A stretch of 64,000 nucleotides of DNA from Microlunatus capsulatus (GTDB taxonomy: Bacteria > Actinomycetota > Actinomycetes > Propionibacteriales > Propionibacteriaceae): positions 682,001-746,000 of the forward strand of contig NZ_JAGIOB010000001.1 in NCBI RefSeq assembly GCF_017876495.1. Direction: 5' to 3'. The notes below the pieces were generated by a model. It worked only from the letters and a program-made list of their open reading frames with translations. It searched no databases and was not told the origin of the DNA. Position numbers and translations under genes: made by a program. Positions 51,530-59,273 of the stretch are shown one piece after another (position 1 is the stretch's first letter; every line of letters starts with the position of its first letter).

Positions 51530-52165
51530 GTGACTTCCCAGGCCGGCACGCGGGCGACGAGGATGCCCCGCGAGGAGCGGCGGGCGTCGCTGCTCGAGGC
51601 CGCCAACGAGGTCTTCACCAGCCGCGGCTACCACGCGGCCGCGATGGACGACATCGCCGAGGCCGCCGGGGTGTCCAAGCCGGTGCTGTACCAGCACTTC
51701 CCCTCCAAGCTGGACCTCTACCTGGCCCTGCTGGACGCCAGCTGCGACTCCCTCGTCGAGGTGGTGCGCGGGGCGCTGGCCAGCCACGAGCACAACGCCG
51801 ACCGGGTCGTCGCCACCATCGACGCCTTCTACGCCTTCGTCTCCAGCACCAGCGGGGAGTTCCGGTTCGTCTTCGAGTCCGACCTGACCGGCGACGCGTC
51901 GGTGCAGAAGCGGCTGTGGCAGGTGAACGAGGAGATCGCCGACCTGATCGCCGAGGTCATCCAGTCCGACACCGCGCTCCCCCGCGAGCAGGCCAAGCTG
52001 CTGGCCATCTCGCTGGTGGGCAACGCCCAGGTGAGCGCGCGCTACTGGGTCTCCTCCGGCATGTCGATCCCCGTCGAGGAGGCCACCTCGCTGGTCAGCC
52101 GGCTGGCCTGGCGCGGCATCCGCGGCTTCCCGCTCACCGGGTACGACCCGGCCCGCCTGCACTGA
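51530..52165 (+). CDS. TetR family regulator (Rv3208-like)
   Basis: 211-aa regulator. The helix-turn-helix MDDIAEAAGVSKPVLYQHFPSK lies at about 38-59; the ligand domain is typical of the conserved actinobacterial TetR encoded near moeZ in mycobacteria (Rv3208). GTG 51530 is chosen from the -10 position; GTG 51521 would add three residues. Ligand and targets unknown. A hairpin follows between it and the convergent DUF4037 gene. Confidence 0.87.
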   Translation: MTSQAGTRATRMPREERRASLLEAANEVFTSRGYHAAAMDDIAEAAGVSKPVLYQHFPSKLDLYLALLDASCDSLVEVVRGALASHEHNADRVVATIDAFYAFVSSTSGEFRFVFESDLTGDASVQKRLWQVNEEIADLIAEVIQSDTALPREQAKLLAISLVGNAQVSARYWVSSGMSIPVEEATSLVSRLAWRGIRGFPLTGYDPARLH

Positions 52166-52172
52166 CCCGGTT

Positions 52173-52216
52173 GCGTGTGACCTGAGGAGGTGACATCACC
52201 TCACGAGGTCACACGC
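52173..52216. terminator. Palindrome between convergent TetR and DUF4037 genes
   Basis: GCGTGTGACCT...GAGGTGA pairs with TCACCTC...AGGTCACACGC: 11 plus 7 bp with a 3-nt internal mismatch. Confidence 0.6.
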
Positions 52217-52232
52217 TGTCGCGGTGCCGACC

Positions 52233-53243
52233 TCAGTCGAGGACGCGGAGCAGCGCCGCGCGGGACCGCGGGTGCCACAGCACCTCGCGCAGCTGGTCGA
52301 CCCCGCCCGTCGGCCAGCGCTCGGCGATCCGGCGGACCTCGGGGTCGGCGACGGCGGCCTGCAGGGCGCCCGGCACGTCGCCCCAGGTGACGGCGAAGGG
52401 CCGGTCCCACATCCGCACCACCTCGGTCGGCACCGGCGGGGTGACGCCGAGCGCGTCGTGGCGCCGGGCCAGGACGACGTAGGCCGCGTCCAGCGCCCGC
52501 TCGCGCTCGGGCCACCGCTCGGCCCGCAGCACCGCGGCGAGCAGCGGCCCCAGCTCGTCCGCTCCCCCGAGCCGGCCGAAGGCGGTGCCGAACCACTTGG
52601 CGTAGGGCGCGTAGCGGCACTCCTGCAGGAAGGCCAGCCTCATCATGTCGGTGACCAGCCGGGCGGCCAGCAGCGCCGAGCCCAGCTCGTCGCCCGCCCA
52701 GCCGGTGCGGCCGACGAGGTTCTGCTCCGGGTGGATCCGCCACCAGGCCGCCGACATCAGGTACAGCCAGATGTCGTGCGGGTAGCGGGCCAGCCGCTCG
52801 CGCGCGGCGACCAGGCCCACCGCGTCGTGGAAGACCGCGCCCGCGGTCGCCTGGGCCAGCTGCTGCTCGGCGGTGACGAGCCAGTCCGCCGCGGTCAGCG
52901 GGTGGTCGAGGTCGAGCCCCACCAGGTCCCGCAGGTAGCCGTGCACGGTCACCACCTCGACGGCGCACGGCAGGCCGCGGTAGGTCGTCGGGACCCGCTC
53001 CTGCAGCGTCGCGAGGACCGCGGCACCCACCGCGGCGTGCGCGGCGGGCTCCAGGAAGACCGAGACGCGCGGGCGCCAGTCGTGGTCGGTGGACATCGCG
53101 TCGTCGAAGCCGAGCACCTCCGAGCCGCGGCCCATCACCGCCGCGCCGTGCGGCAGGTCCGGGTGGGCGGCCGCCAGCACCGGGGCCACCGCCTCGCGGT
53201 AGAAGGCCCGGCAGAGCGCCAGGCCGGGGGTGAGCTCGTGCAC
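52233..53243 (-). CDS. DUF4037 nucleotidyltransferase-fold protein
   Basis: 336-aa protein with the DUF4037 signature GRGSEVLGFDDAMSTDHDW near residue 38-56, which looks like a nucleotidyltransferase GS/DxD active site. Further helices include SAAWWRIHPEQNLVGR and the TDMMRLAFL segment. Possibly an antibiotic- or nucleotide-modifying enzyme; no substrate known. GTG at 53243 has AGGAGG 7 nt upstream. Confidence 0.82.
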   Translation of the reverse strand: MHELTPGLALCRAFYREAVAPVLAAAHPDLPHGAAVMGRGSEVLGFDDAMSTDHDWRPRVSVFLEPAAHAAVGAAVLATLQERVPTTYRGLPCAVEVVTVHGYLRDLVGLDLDHPLTAADWLVTAEQQLAQATAGAVFHDAVGLVAARERLARYPHDIWLYLMSAAWWRIHPEQNLVGRTGWAGDELGSALLAARLVTDMMRLAFLQECRYAPYAKWFGTAFGRLGGADELGPLLAAVLRAERWPERERALDAAYVVLARRHDALGVTPPVPTEVVRMWDRPFAVTWGDVPGALQAAVADPEVRRIAERWPTGGVDQLREVLWHPRSRAALLRVLD

Positions 53244-53271
53244 AGCCGACCTCCTGCGGGTGGGACGGGCA

Positions 53272-53302
53272 CGGCCCGCACCCCGGTCAGGGGTGCGGGC
53301 CG
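53272..53302 (-). terminator. Terminator of the sugar ABC operon
   Basis: CGGCCCGCACCCC (53272-53284) and GGGGTGCGGGCCG (53290-53302), perfect 13-bp arms, 28 nt after the ATPase stop. Confidence 0.7.
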
Positions 53303-53329
53303 CAGCCGTCGGGGTGGGTCCGCGCCAGC

Positions 53330-54166
53330 TCAGCCGCGCTGGAGGGTGGTGGCGCCGGTCATGATCGCTACCGCCTCGGTCGGGGTGTGCGACTGGGGCG
53401 TGATGACCCCGGCGCAGCCGCCCAGCCGCGCGATGTGGATCCGGTCGGCCACCTCGAACACGTTGGGCATGTTGTGGCTGATCAGGATCACCGGCAGGCC
53501 GCGCTCCTTGATCTGGCGGATCAGGTTGAGCACCTGGCCGGTCTCCTTCACCCCCAGCGCGGCGGTCGGCTCGTCGAGGACGACGAACTTGGACGCGAAG
53601 GTCGCGGCCCGGGCCACGGCGACGGCCTGGCGCTGGCCGCCGGACAGCGTCTCGACCGCCTGGTCCATGTTCTGCACCGTGGCGATGCCGAGGTTGGCCA
53701 TCGAGCGGCCCGCGTCCTCCTTCATGCCCTTCTTGTCGAGCATCCGGAACACCGAGCCCAGCACGCCGGGCCGACGGCGCTCGCGGCCGAGGAACATGTT
53801 GGCCGAGATGTCGAGCGCCGGGGCGACGGCGAGGGTCTGGTAGACCGTCTCGATGCCGGCCGAGCGGGCGTCCTGCGGGGTCTTGAAGTTGACCTGGCGG
53901 CCGTCGAGGAACACCTGCCCGGAGTCGGGCACCAGCGCCCCGGTGAGGGCCTTGACCAGCGTCGACTTGCCGGCGCCGTTGTCGCCGATGATCGCCAGCA
54001 CCTCGCCGGGGAAGAGGTCGAGGTCGACGCCGTCCAGGCCGATGACCCGGCCGAAGGTCTTGATCAGGTTGCGGCCCGAGAGCACCGTCTGGCTGGGGTC
54101 GGCGAGCTCGCCGGCCGGGCCGCGGTACTTCTCGTCGGGACTGGGGTCTGCCACCGAGCTGCTCAT
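53330..54166 (-). CDS. Sugar ABC importer, single-domain ATP-binding protein
   Basis: 278-aa ATPase of the CUT2 (ribose/fructose) importer class. Walker A GDNGAGKST is at 61-69, the signature is LSGGQRQAV, Walker B VVLDEPTAAL and the switch His is in ISHN. Unlike RbsA it has only one nucleotide-binding domain, like FrcA, so it should act as a homodimer. Last gene of the operon binding protein-permease-ATPase. Confidence 0.92.
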   Translation of the reverse strand: MSSSVADPSPDEKYRGPAGELADPSQTVLSGRNLIKTFGRVIGLDGVDLDLFPGEVLAIIGDNGAGKSTLVKALTGALVPDSGQVFLDGRQVNFKTPQDARSAGIETVYQTLAVAPALDISANMFLGRERRRPGVLGSVFRMLDKKGMKEDAGRSMANLGIATVQNMDQAVETLSGGQRQAVAVARAATFASKFVVLDEPTAALGVKETGQVLNLIRQIKERGLPVILISHNMPNVFEVADRIHIARLGGCAGVITPQSHTPTEAVAIMTGATTLQRG

Positions 54167-54167
54167 G

Positions 54168-55205
54168 TCAGGACTTCACCTTTCGGATCCACTGGTCGAT
54201 GGAGACGGCGACGATGACGAGCAGGCCGGTCGCGAGGACCCGCCACTGGTCGTCGACGCCGGCGAGGCTCAGCCCGATCCGGAACACGCCGACGATCAGC
54301 GCGCCGAGGATGGTGCCGATGATCGCGCCGCGGCCGCCGAAGAGGCTGGTGCCGCCGATCACCACGGCCGTGATCGAGTCGAGGTTGGCGTCCACGATCG
54401 CGTTGGCGCTCGCGGTGCCGGAGCGGCCGATCTGCACCCAGGCGGTGATGCCGTAGATGAGGCCGGCGACGGTGTAGACGCTCAGCAGCACCCGGTCGAC
54501 CCGGATGCCGACCAGCCGGGCGGCGTCGACGTCGTTGCCGACGGCGTAGACGTGGCGGCCCCAGGAGGTCTGGCTGAGCACGAAGGCCATCACCACGGCG
54601 AGCAGCACCACGATGATGACGCCCGCCGTGATCCGGAACGGCCCGACGATGATCGGGGTGCCGGCCCAGTTGAGGGCGGCGGGCATGTCGCGCCGGCCGA
54701 CCTGCTGGCCGCCGGAGTACAGCAGGGCGATCGCGGTGAAGATGCTCAGGGTGCCCAGCGTGACGATGAACGGTGGGAGCCGGAGCCGGGTGACGAGCAT
54801 CCCGTTGACGGCGCCGGCCAGCACGCCGACGGCGACGCCGATGAGGATCGCGACCACCCCGGGCACGCCGTTCTTGACGGCCAGGTTGGCCGAGAAGAGC
54901 GTCGAGAGGATGGCGATCGCGCCGACCGAGAGGTCGATGCCCGCGGTCAGGATGACCAGCGTCTGGCCGATGGCCAGGGCGGCGATGACCGCGGTCTGCT
55001 GCAGGATGATGCCGATCGTGCCCGGCTGGGCGAACCGCGGGTTCAGCAGGGTGAAGACGATGCAGGAGATCAGCAGCACCAGCAGGGGGCTGATCGAGGG
55101 GTGGGAGTGGAGCAGGTTCTGCAGCCGCTGCAGCGGCGACTGCCGCCGCATCGCGAACTGCTCGGCGGCGCTGGTCGGCGCTGCCGTGTCGACGGTGGTG
55201 GTCAC
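54168..55205 (-). CDS. Sugar ABC importer, permease
   Basis: 345-aa CUT2-type permease with about 8-10 helices. Typical stretches are LTAGIDLSVGAI near residue 85-96, PPFIVTLGTLSIFTAI, and the C-terminal GGTSLFGGRGAIIGTILGAL. GTG at 55205. It lies 1 nt before the ATPase gene. Confidence 0.92.
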   Translation of the reverse strand: MTTTVDTAAPTSAAEQFAMRRQSPLQRLQNLLHSHPSISPLLVLLISCIVFTLLNPRFAQPGTIGIILQQTAVIAALAIGQTLVILTAGIDLSVGAIAILSTLFSANLAVKNGVPGVVAILIGVAVGVLAGAVNGMLVTRLRLPPFIVTLGTLSIFTAIALLYSGGQQVGRRDMPAALNWAGTPIIVGPFRITAGVIIVVLLAVVMAFVLSQTSWGRHVYAVGNDVDAARLVGIRVDRVLLSVYTVAGLIYGITAWVQIGRSGTASANAIVDANLDSITAVVIGGTSLFGGRGAIIGTILGALIVGVFRIGLSLAGVDDQWRVLATGLLVIVAVSIDQWIRKVKS

Positions 55206-55271
55206 GTGGGCTTCCTCGCCTTCGTAGGGACCGGACGGGCCGGCCGGGAGAGGGCCTGCGGCCCCCGAGGG

Positions 55272-55300
55272 GTCGGCCCCGCCTCAGCGACGGGGCCGAC
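55272..55300 (-). terminator. Intra-operon hairpin between binding protein and permease genes
   Basis: GTCGGCCCCG and CGGGGCCGAC, perfect 10-bp arms with a 9-nt loop, 8 nt after the binding-protein stop. Such hairpins usually stabilise the upstream message and lower permease output. Confidence 0.55.
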
Positions 55301-55308
55301 CGCAGGGC

Positions 55309-56418
55309 TCACTTGCCCCAGCACTCCTTCTGGCCGTCGGCAACGCTGATGCTCTCGACGCCGTCGACCTTCTTGTCGGTCACCAGCGAGACGCCGGTGT
55401 CGTAGAAGTCCAGGCCCGGGGTGACGGCCGGCTTCTCGCCACCGTCGGCGATCTTCTTGATCGCCTCGACGCCCAGCTGGGCCATCTTCAGCGGGTACTG
55501 CTGCGACGTCGCCGAGATCGTGCCGTCGGCGACGGCCTCCAGGCCCGGGCTGCAGCCGCCGTCGACCGAGACCAGCAGGGCGTCGGTGATGCCGGCGTCC
55601 TTGAGGGCCTCCGAGGCGCCCACGGCCGCGGGCTCGTTGATCGTGTAGACGACGTTGATGTCCTTGGTCTTGGCCAGGCAGCTCTCCATGGCCGACTTGC
55701 CCTCGTCCTGCGCGCCCTGGGTCGGCTCGTTGCAGGCGATCGTGTAGCTGCCGCCCTTGCCGGCGGTGTAGGAGCCGGACTTGTCCTCGTCGCCGTTCTT
55801 CGCCTTGTCCTTGACGTCGATCCCCATCCCGGTCAGGAATCCCTGGTCGCGGTTGTAGTCGACGGAGACGATCTTGTCGTTGAACAGGTCGAGCAGCGCG
55901 ATGTTGGCGGTCTTGCCGTCCAGCTGGCCGGCGGTCCACTGGCCGATCAGCTCACCGGCCTTGAAGTTGTCGGTCGCGAAGGTGATGTCGACGGTGTCCG
56001 CGGGGTCGGGCGGGGTGTCCAGCGCGATCACGTAGAGACCGGCGGAGCGGGCGCTGTCCAGCGCGGTGTTGACGCCGGGGCCGTTGGGGGTGATGAGGAT
56101 GCCCTTGTCGCCGCGGGCGACGGCGGCCTCGATCGCCTTGACCTGGCCGTCCTCGTCGCCGTCCTTGGCGCCGGCGGCGAGGGTCAGCGACACGCCGTTG
56201 GCGGCACCGGCCTCCTTCGCGCCCTCCTGCATGGCCACGAAGAACGGGTTGTTGTTGTCCTTGGTGATCAAGGTGACGGCGACGTCGTCGCCGCCCCCGC
56301 TGCCGCCGTCGGTCGAACCGGGCTCGGCGGACCCGCCGCAGGCGGTGAGGGCGAGGGTGGTGGCGGCGGCCAGCGCGAGGCCGGCCAGGAGCCGCGGGTT
56401 CAGGGACGGGTGCTTCAT
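55309..56418 (-). CDS. Sugar ABC importer, periplasmic-type substrate-binding lipoprotein
   Basis: 369-aa type I binding protein. Signal peptide with lipobox LTAC (Cys27), then a Gly/Ser linker. The binding fold shows TLITKDNNNPFFVAMQEGA and KGILITPNGPGVN, followed by YVIALDTPP, close to fructose- or inositol-binding relatives (FrcB). Ligand not certain. ATG at 56418 has GGAGG 4 nt upstream. First gene of the operon, under a strong promoter with a LacI operator just below it. Confidence 0.92.
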   Translation of the reverse strand: MKHPSLNPRLLAGLALAAATTLALTACGGSAEPGSTDGGSGGGDDVAVTLITKDNNNPFFVAMQEGAKEAGAANGVSLTLAAGAKDGDEDGQVKAIEAAVARGDKGILITPNGPGVNTALDSARSAGLYVIALDTPPDPADTVDITFATDNFKAGELIGQWTAGQLDGKTANIALLDLFNDKIVSVDYNRDQGFLTGMGIDVKDKAKNGDEDKSGSYTAGKGGSYTIACNEPTQGAQDEGKSAMESCLAKTKDINVVYTINEPAAVGASEALKDAGITDALLVSVDGGCSPGLEAVADGTISATSQQYPLKMAQLGVEAIKKIADGGEKPAVTPGLDFYDTGVSLVTDKKVDGVESISVADGQKECWGK

Positions 56419-56483
56419 GAGGCCTCCATTGGTCACACGTGGTCACCGGGGGCCGACGGGCCCCCAGCCGCACCGTCTCCTCG

Positions 56484-56497
56484 TGACAACGGTGTCA
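56484..56497. promoter_or_regulatory. LacI-family operator 1 (importer promoter)
   Basis: TGACAACGGTGTCA, a near-palindrome centred on CG, from about +8 of the binding-protein transcript. Matches operator 2 in 11 of 12 core positions. Confidence 0.7.
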
Positions 56498-56504
56498 TGG
56501 GATG

Positions 56505-56533
56505 TTTATAGACTGTTCTCAGGAAACCGTCAA
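56505..56533 (-). promoter_or_regulatory. Promoter of the sugar ABC operon
   Basis: Minus strand TTGACG (56528-56533), 17-nt spacer, TATAAA (56505-56510): the best sigma-70 promoter in the window. Confidence 0.8.
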
Positions 56534-56585
56534 GCCTTCCGCGCCGTTCGTGTCCTGCTCGCTACACTCGCCGTCGTCGAGAGGA

Positions 56586-56597
56586 GACACCGGTGTC
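56586..56597. promoter_or_regulatory. LacI-family operator 2 (over the regulator's own start)
   Basis: GACACCGGTGTC, perfect 12-bp palindrome covering the GTG start at 56593 of the LacI gene; suggests autoregulation. Confidence 0.65.
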
Positions 56598-57630
56598 AAC
56601 ACCGATCAGGGCCACCCGTTCCCGGGCGACGATCCGCGACGTCGCGGCCCTCGCCGGCGTCGGCATCAAGACGGTGTCGCGGGTGATCAACGACGAGGCC
56701 AACGTATCGCCCGCCATGCGCGAGCGGGTGCGCTCAGCGGTCGTGGCGCTGAACTTCCAACCCCACCAGGGCGCGGGCGCCCTGCGCCGCGGTGACCACA
56801 AGACGCGGACCCTCGGCCTGCTGCTCGACGCCGTGGACAACCCCTTCGCCGCCAGCATCAACCGGGCCGTCGAGGCCGTGGCCCTGCGGCACGGCACCGC
56901 CGTCTTCGCCGCCAGCTCCGAGGACGACCCGGAGCGGGAGCGCGAGCTGGTCGACGTCTTCACCCGCCGCCGCGTCGACGGCCTGCTGCTGACCATGATC
57001 AGCCAGGACCACGGCTACCTGCAGGCCGAGCGCGAGCAGGGCACGCCCCTGGTCTTCGTCGACCGCCCCCCGGTCGGGCTGCTGGCCGACGCCGTGGTCA
57101 CCGACAACCAGGCCGCGGCGCGGAGGGCCACCGAGCACCTGCTGGCCGCCGGCCACCGCCGGGTCGCCCACATCGGCGACGAGCTGCGGATCTCCACCGC
57201 CCGGGAGCGCCGGGCCGGGTTCGCCGACGCCGTCGCCGCGGCGGGGCCCGACGTCGTGGCCCACCACGTCGACGACCTGCGCTCGGAGGCCGAGGCCGAG
57301 GCCGCCGTCCGCGCCCTGCTCGACCTGGCCGAGCCGCCGACCGCCTTCTTCACCGCGCAGAACCTCGTGACCATCGGCGCGCTGCGGGCCCTGCACGGCA
57401 CCGGGCGCCAGCACGAGGTGGCCCTCGTCGGCTTCGACGACCTGCTGCTGGCCGACCTGCTGCAGCCCGGCGTCACCGTGATGGCCCAGGACCCGGCCCG
57501 GATCGGCACGCTGGCCGCCGAGCGGCTGTTCGACCGCCTCGGCGGCAGCACCGGGCCCGAGGAGACGCTCGTGGTGCCGGCCACCCTCGTGGTCCGCGGC
57601 TCCGGCGAGATCGTGCCGCCGCGGGGCTGA
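56593..57630 (+). CDS. LacI family regulator of the adjacent sugar importer
   Basis: 345-aa regulator. HTH ATIRDVAALAGVGIKTVSRVIN (about 12-33) with a typical hinge (FQPHQGAGALRRG), then the periplasmic-binding fold (TLGLLLDAVDNPF, VVTDNQAAARRATEHLL, VALVGFDD). Divergent from the importer operon, with operators on both promoters, so it most likely represses both until a sugar binds. GTG at 56593 follows GGAG; the operator covers the start. Confidence 0.93.
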   Translation: MSTPIRATRSRATIRDVAALAGVGIKTVSRVINDEANVSPAMRERVRSAVVALNFQPHQGAGALRRGDHKTRTLGLLLDAVDNPFAASINRAVEAVALRHGTAVFAASSEDDPERERELVDVFTRRRVDGLLLTMISQDHGYLQAEREQGTPLVFVDRPPVGLLADAVVTDNQAAARRATEHLLAAGHRRVAHIGDELRISTARERRAGFADAVAAAGPDVVAHHVDDLRSEAEAEAAVRALLDLAEPPTAFFTAQNLVTIGALRALHGTGRQHEVALVGFDDLLLADLLQPGVTVMAQDPARIGTLAAERLFDRLGGSTGPEETLVVPATLVVRGSGEIVPPRG

Positions 57631-57675
57631 GGACCCGTTCCCCGGGCACCCGGCGGACCGCCCGCCGGCCGCGGC

Positions 57676-57681
57676 TAGCGT
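57676..57681 (+). promoter_or_regulatory. -10 box of a probable leaderless promoter (larEBC)
   Basis: TAGCGT, 6 nt before the GTG at 57688. Confidence 0.5.
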
Positions 57682-57687
57682 GGGGCC

Positions 57688-58539
57688 GTGACCGCCACCC
57701 GCACCGACACCGCTCCCGTCGAGCTCGACGCCGTGCTCGCCGACCTGCAGGACCGGCTCGCCGGCGTCGCCCGGCTGGGCGTCGCGTTCTCCGGCGGCGT
57801 CGACTCCTCGCTGCTGCTGGCGCTCGCCGTCCGCGCCCTCGGCGCCGACCAGGTGGTCGCGCTGCTCGGCGTCTCCCCCAGCCTGGCCGTGGACGAGCGG
57901 GTGGCCGCCCACGAGGTGGCCCGCGGGATCGGCGTCGGGGTCGTCGAGGTCACCACCCACGAGGGCGAGCGGCCCGAGTACCAGGCCAACGGCCCCGACC
58001 GCTGCTTCTTCTGCAAGGACGAGCTGTTCAGCCGGATCGACGACGAGGTCGTGGCCACCCACCGCCTGGACGCCGTGGCCTACGGCGAGAACGCCGACGA
58101 CGCCCGCCGGCCGGACCGCCCCGGCTCGCGCGCCGCGACCACCCACGCCGTCCTGCGGCCGCTGGCCGACCTCGCGCTCACCAAGGCCGACGTCCGCCGG
58201 CTGGCCCGCGACCTGGGACTCGCCGTCGCCGACAAGCCGGCCGCGCCGTGCCTGGCATCCCGCATCCCGCACCACGAGCCGGTGACGCCGGAGAAGCTGC
58301 GGCAGGTCGACCAGGCCGAGAGCGCTCTGCGCGCCCTCGGGCTCACCGATCTGCGCGTCCGCCACCACGGCGACGTCGCCCGCGTCGAGCTGCTGGCCGA
58401 GGACCTGCCCCGGGCCGTCGTCGACCCGCTCCGCGGCGCCGTCCAGGCCGCCGTCCGCGCGGCCGGCTTCCGCTTCGTCGCCCTCGACCTGGGCGGCATC
58501 CAGTCCGGCGCCTTCACCCTGCCGCTGGTGACCCGGTGA
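57688..58539 (+). CDS. larE: LarE, ATP-dependent sulfur transferase of NPN-cofactor synthesis
   Basis: 283-aa PP-loop enzyme that gives its own cysteine sulfur to pyridinium-3,5-biscarboxylic acid mononucleotide. SGGVDSS (35-41) is the PP-loop. RCFFCKDELF and AAPCLASRIP are present; the Cys of the latter corresponds to the sacrificial Cys of L. plantarum LarE. GTG 57688 is coupled to larB by GTGA at 58536. Confidence 0.93.
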   Translation: MTATRTDTAPVELDAVLADLQDRLAGVARLGVAFSGGVDSSLLLALAVRALGADQVVALLGVSPSLAVDERVAAHEVARGIGVGVVEVTTHEGERPEYQANGPDRCFFCKDELFSRIDDEVVATHRLDAVAYGENADDARRPDRPGSRAATTHAVLRPLADLALTKADVRRLARDLGLAVADKPAAPCLASRIPHHEPVTPEKLRQVDQAESALRALGLTDLRVRHHGDVARVELLAEDLPRAVVDPLRGAVQAAVRAAGFRFVALDLGGIQSGAFTLPLVTR

Positions 58540-59273
58540 CCGCCGCCGACGGCACGCCCGCCGCCGGAGGGCTCTCCCCCGCCCAGGTGCTGGCCGAGTT
58601 CGCCACCCTCGACACCGACCGGCAGGCCCGTCGCGGCTACCCCGAGGCCGTCTACTGCGCGGGCAAGACGCCCGCGCAGGTCGGGCTGATCGCCGCCGAC
58701 GCCCGCGAGCACGCCCAGGTGACGCTGTTCACCCGGGCCGGCGCCGAGCACGCCGCGGCCGTGCTGGCCGCGCTGCCCGACGCCGTCCACGACCCCGACG
58801 CCGGCCTGCTGGCCTGGCCGCCGGAGCCCCCGGCGCCCACCGGCGGGCTGGTCGTCGTCGTGGCCGCCGGCACCTCCGACCTGCCCGTCGCCCGCGAGGC
58901 GCTGCTCACGGCGCGGTACCTGGGCCGGCGGTCCGAGGTCGTCGTCGACGTCGGCATCGCCGGCCTGCACCGGGTGCTCGGCCACCTCGAGCTGCTGCGC
59001 AGCGCCCGGGTCGTCGTCGTCGCGGCGGGCATGGACGGCGCCCTGCCCGGCCTGGTCGCCGGCCTGGTCAGCGCGCCCGTCGTCGCCCTGCCCACCTCCG
59101 TCGGCTACGGCGCCGCCTTCGCCGGCGTCGCCCCGCTGCTCACCATGCTCAACGCCTGCGCGCCCGGGGTGGCCGTGGTCAACATCGACAACGGCTACGG
59201 CGCCGGCCACCTGGCCGCCCAGATCGCCGCACCCGTGCCCGCCGAGCCGTCCGCCGACGGGAGCGCCGCGTGA
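58536..59273 (+). CDS. larB: LarB, pyridinium-3,5-biscarboxylic acid mononucleotide synthase
   Basis: 245-aa AIR carboxylase-like enzyme that carboxylates and hydrolyses nicotinate adenine dinucleotide in NPN synthesis. The C-terminal PurE-like core carries VVVVAAGTSDLPVAREA, DVGIAGLHRVL, VVAAGMDGALPGLVAGL and LPTSVGYGAAF. GTG 58536 overlaps larE, and its stop overlaps larC. Confidence 0.92.
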   Translation: MTAADGTPAAGGLSPAQVLAEFATLDTDRQARRGYPEAVYCAGKTPAQVGLIAADAREHAQVTLFTRAGAEHAAAVLAALPDAVHDPDAGLLAWPPEPPAPTGGLVVVVAAGTSDLPVAREALLTARYLGRRSEVVVDVGIAGLHRVLGHLELLRSARVVVVAAGMDGALPGLVAGLVSAPVVALPTSVGYGAAFAGVAPLLTMLNACAPGVAVVNIDNGYGAGHLAAQIAAPVPAEPSADGSAA

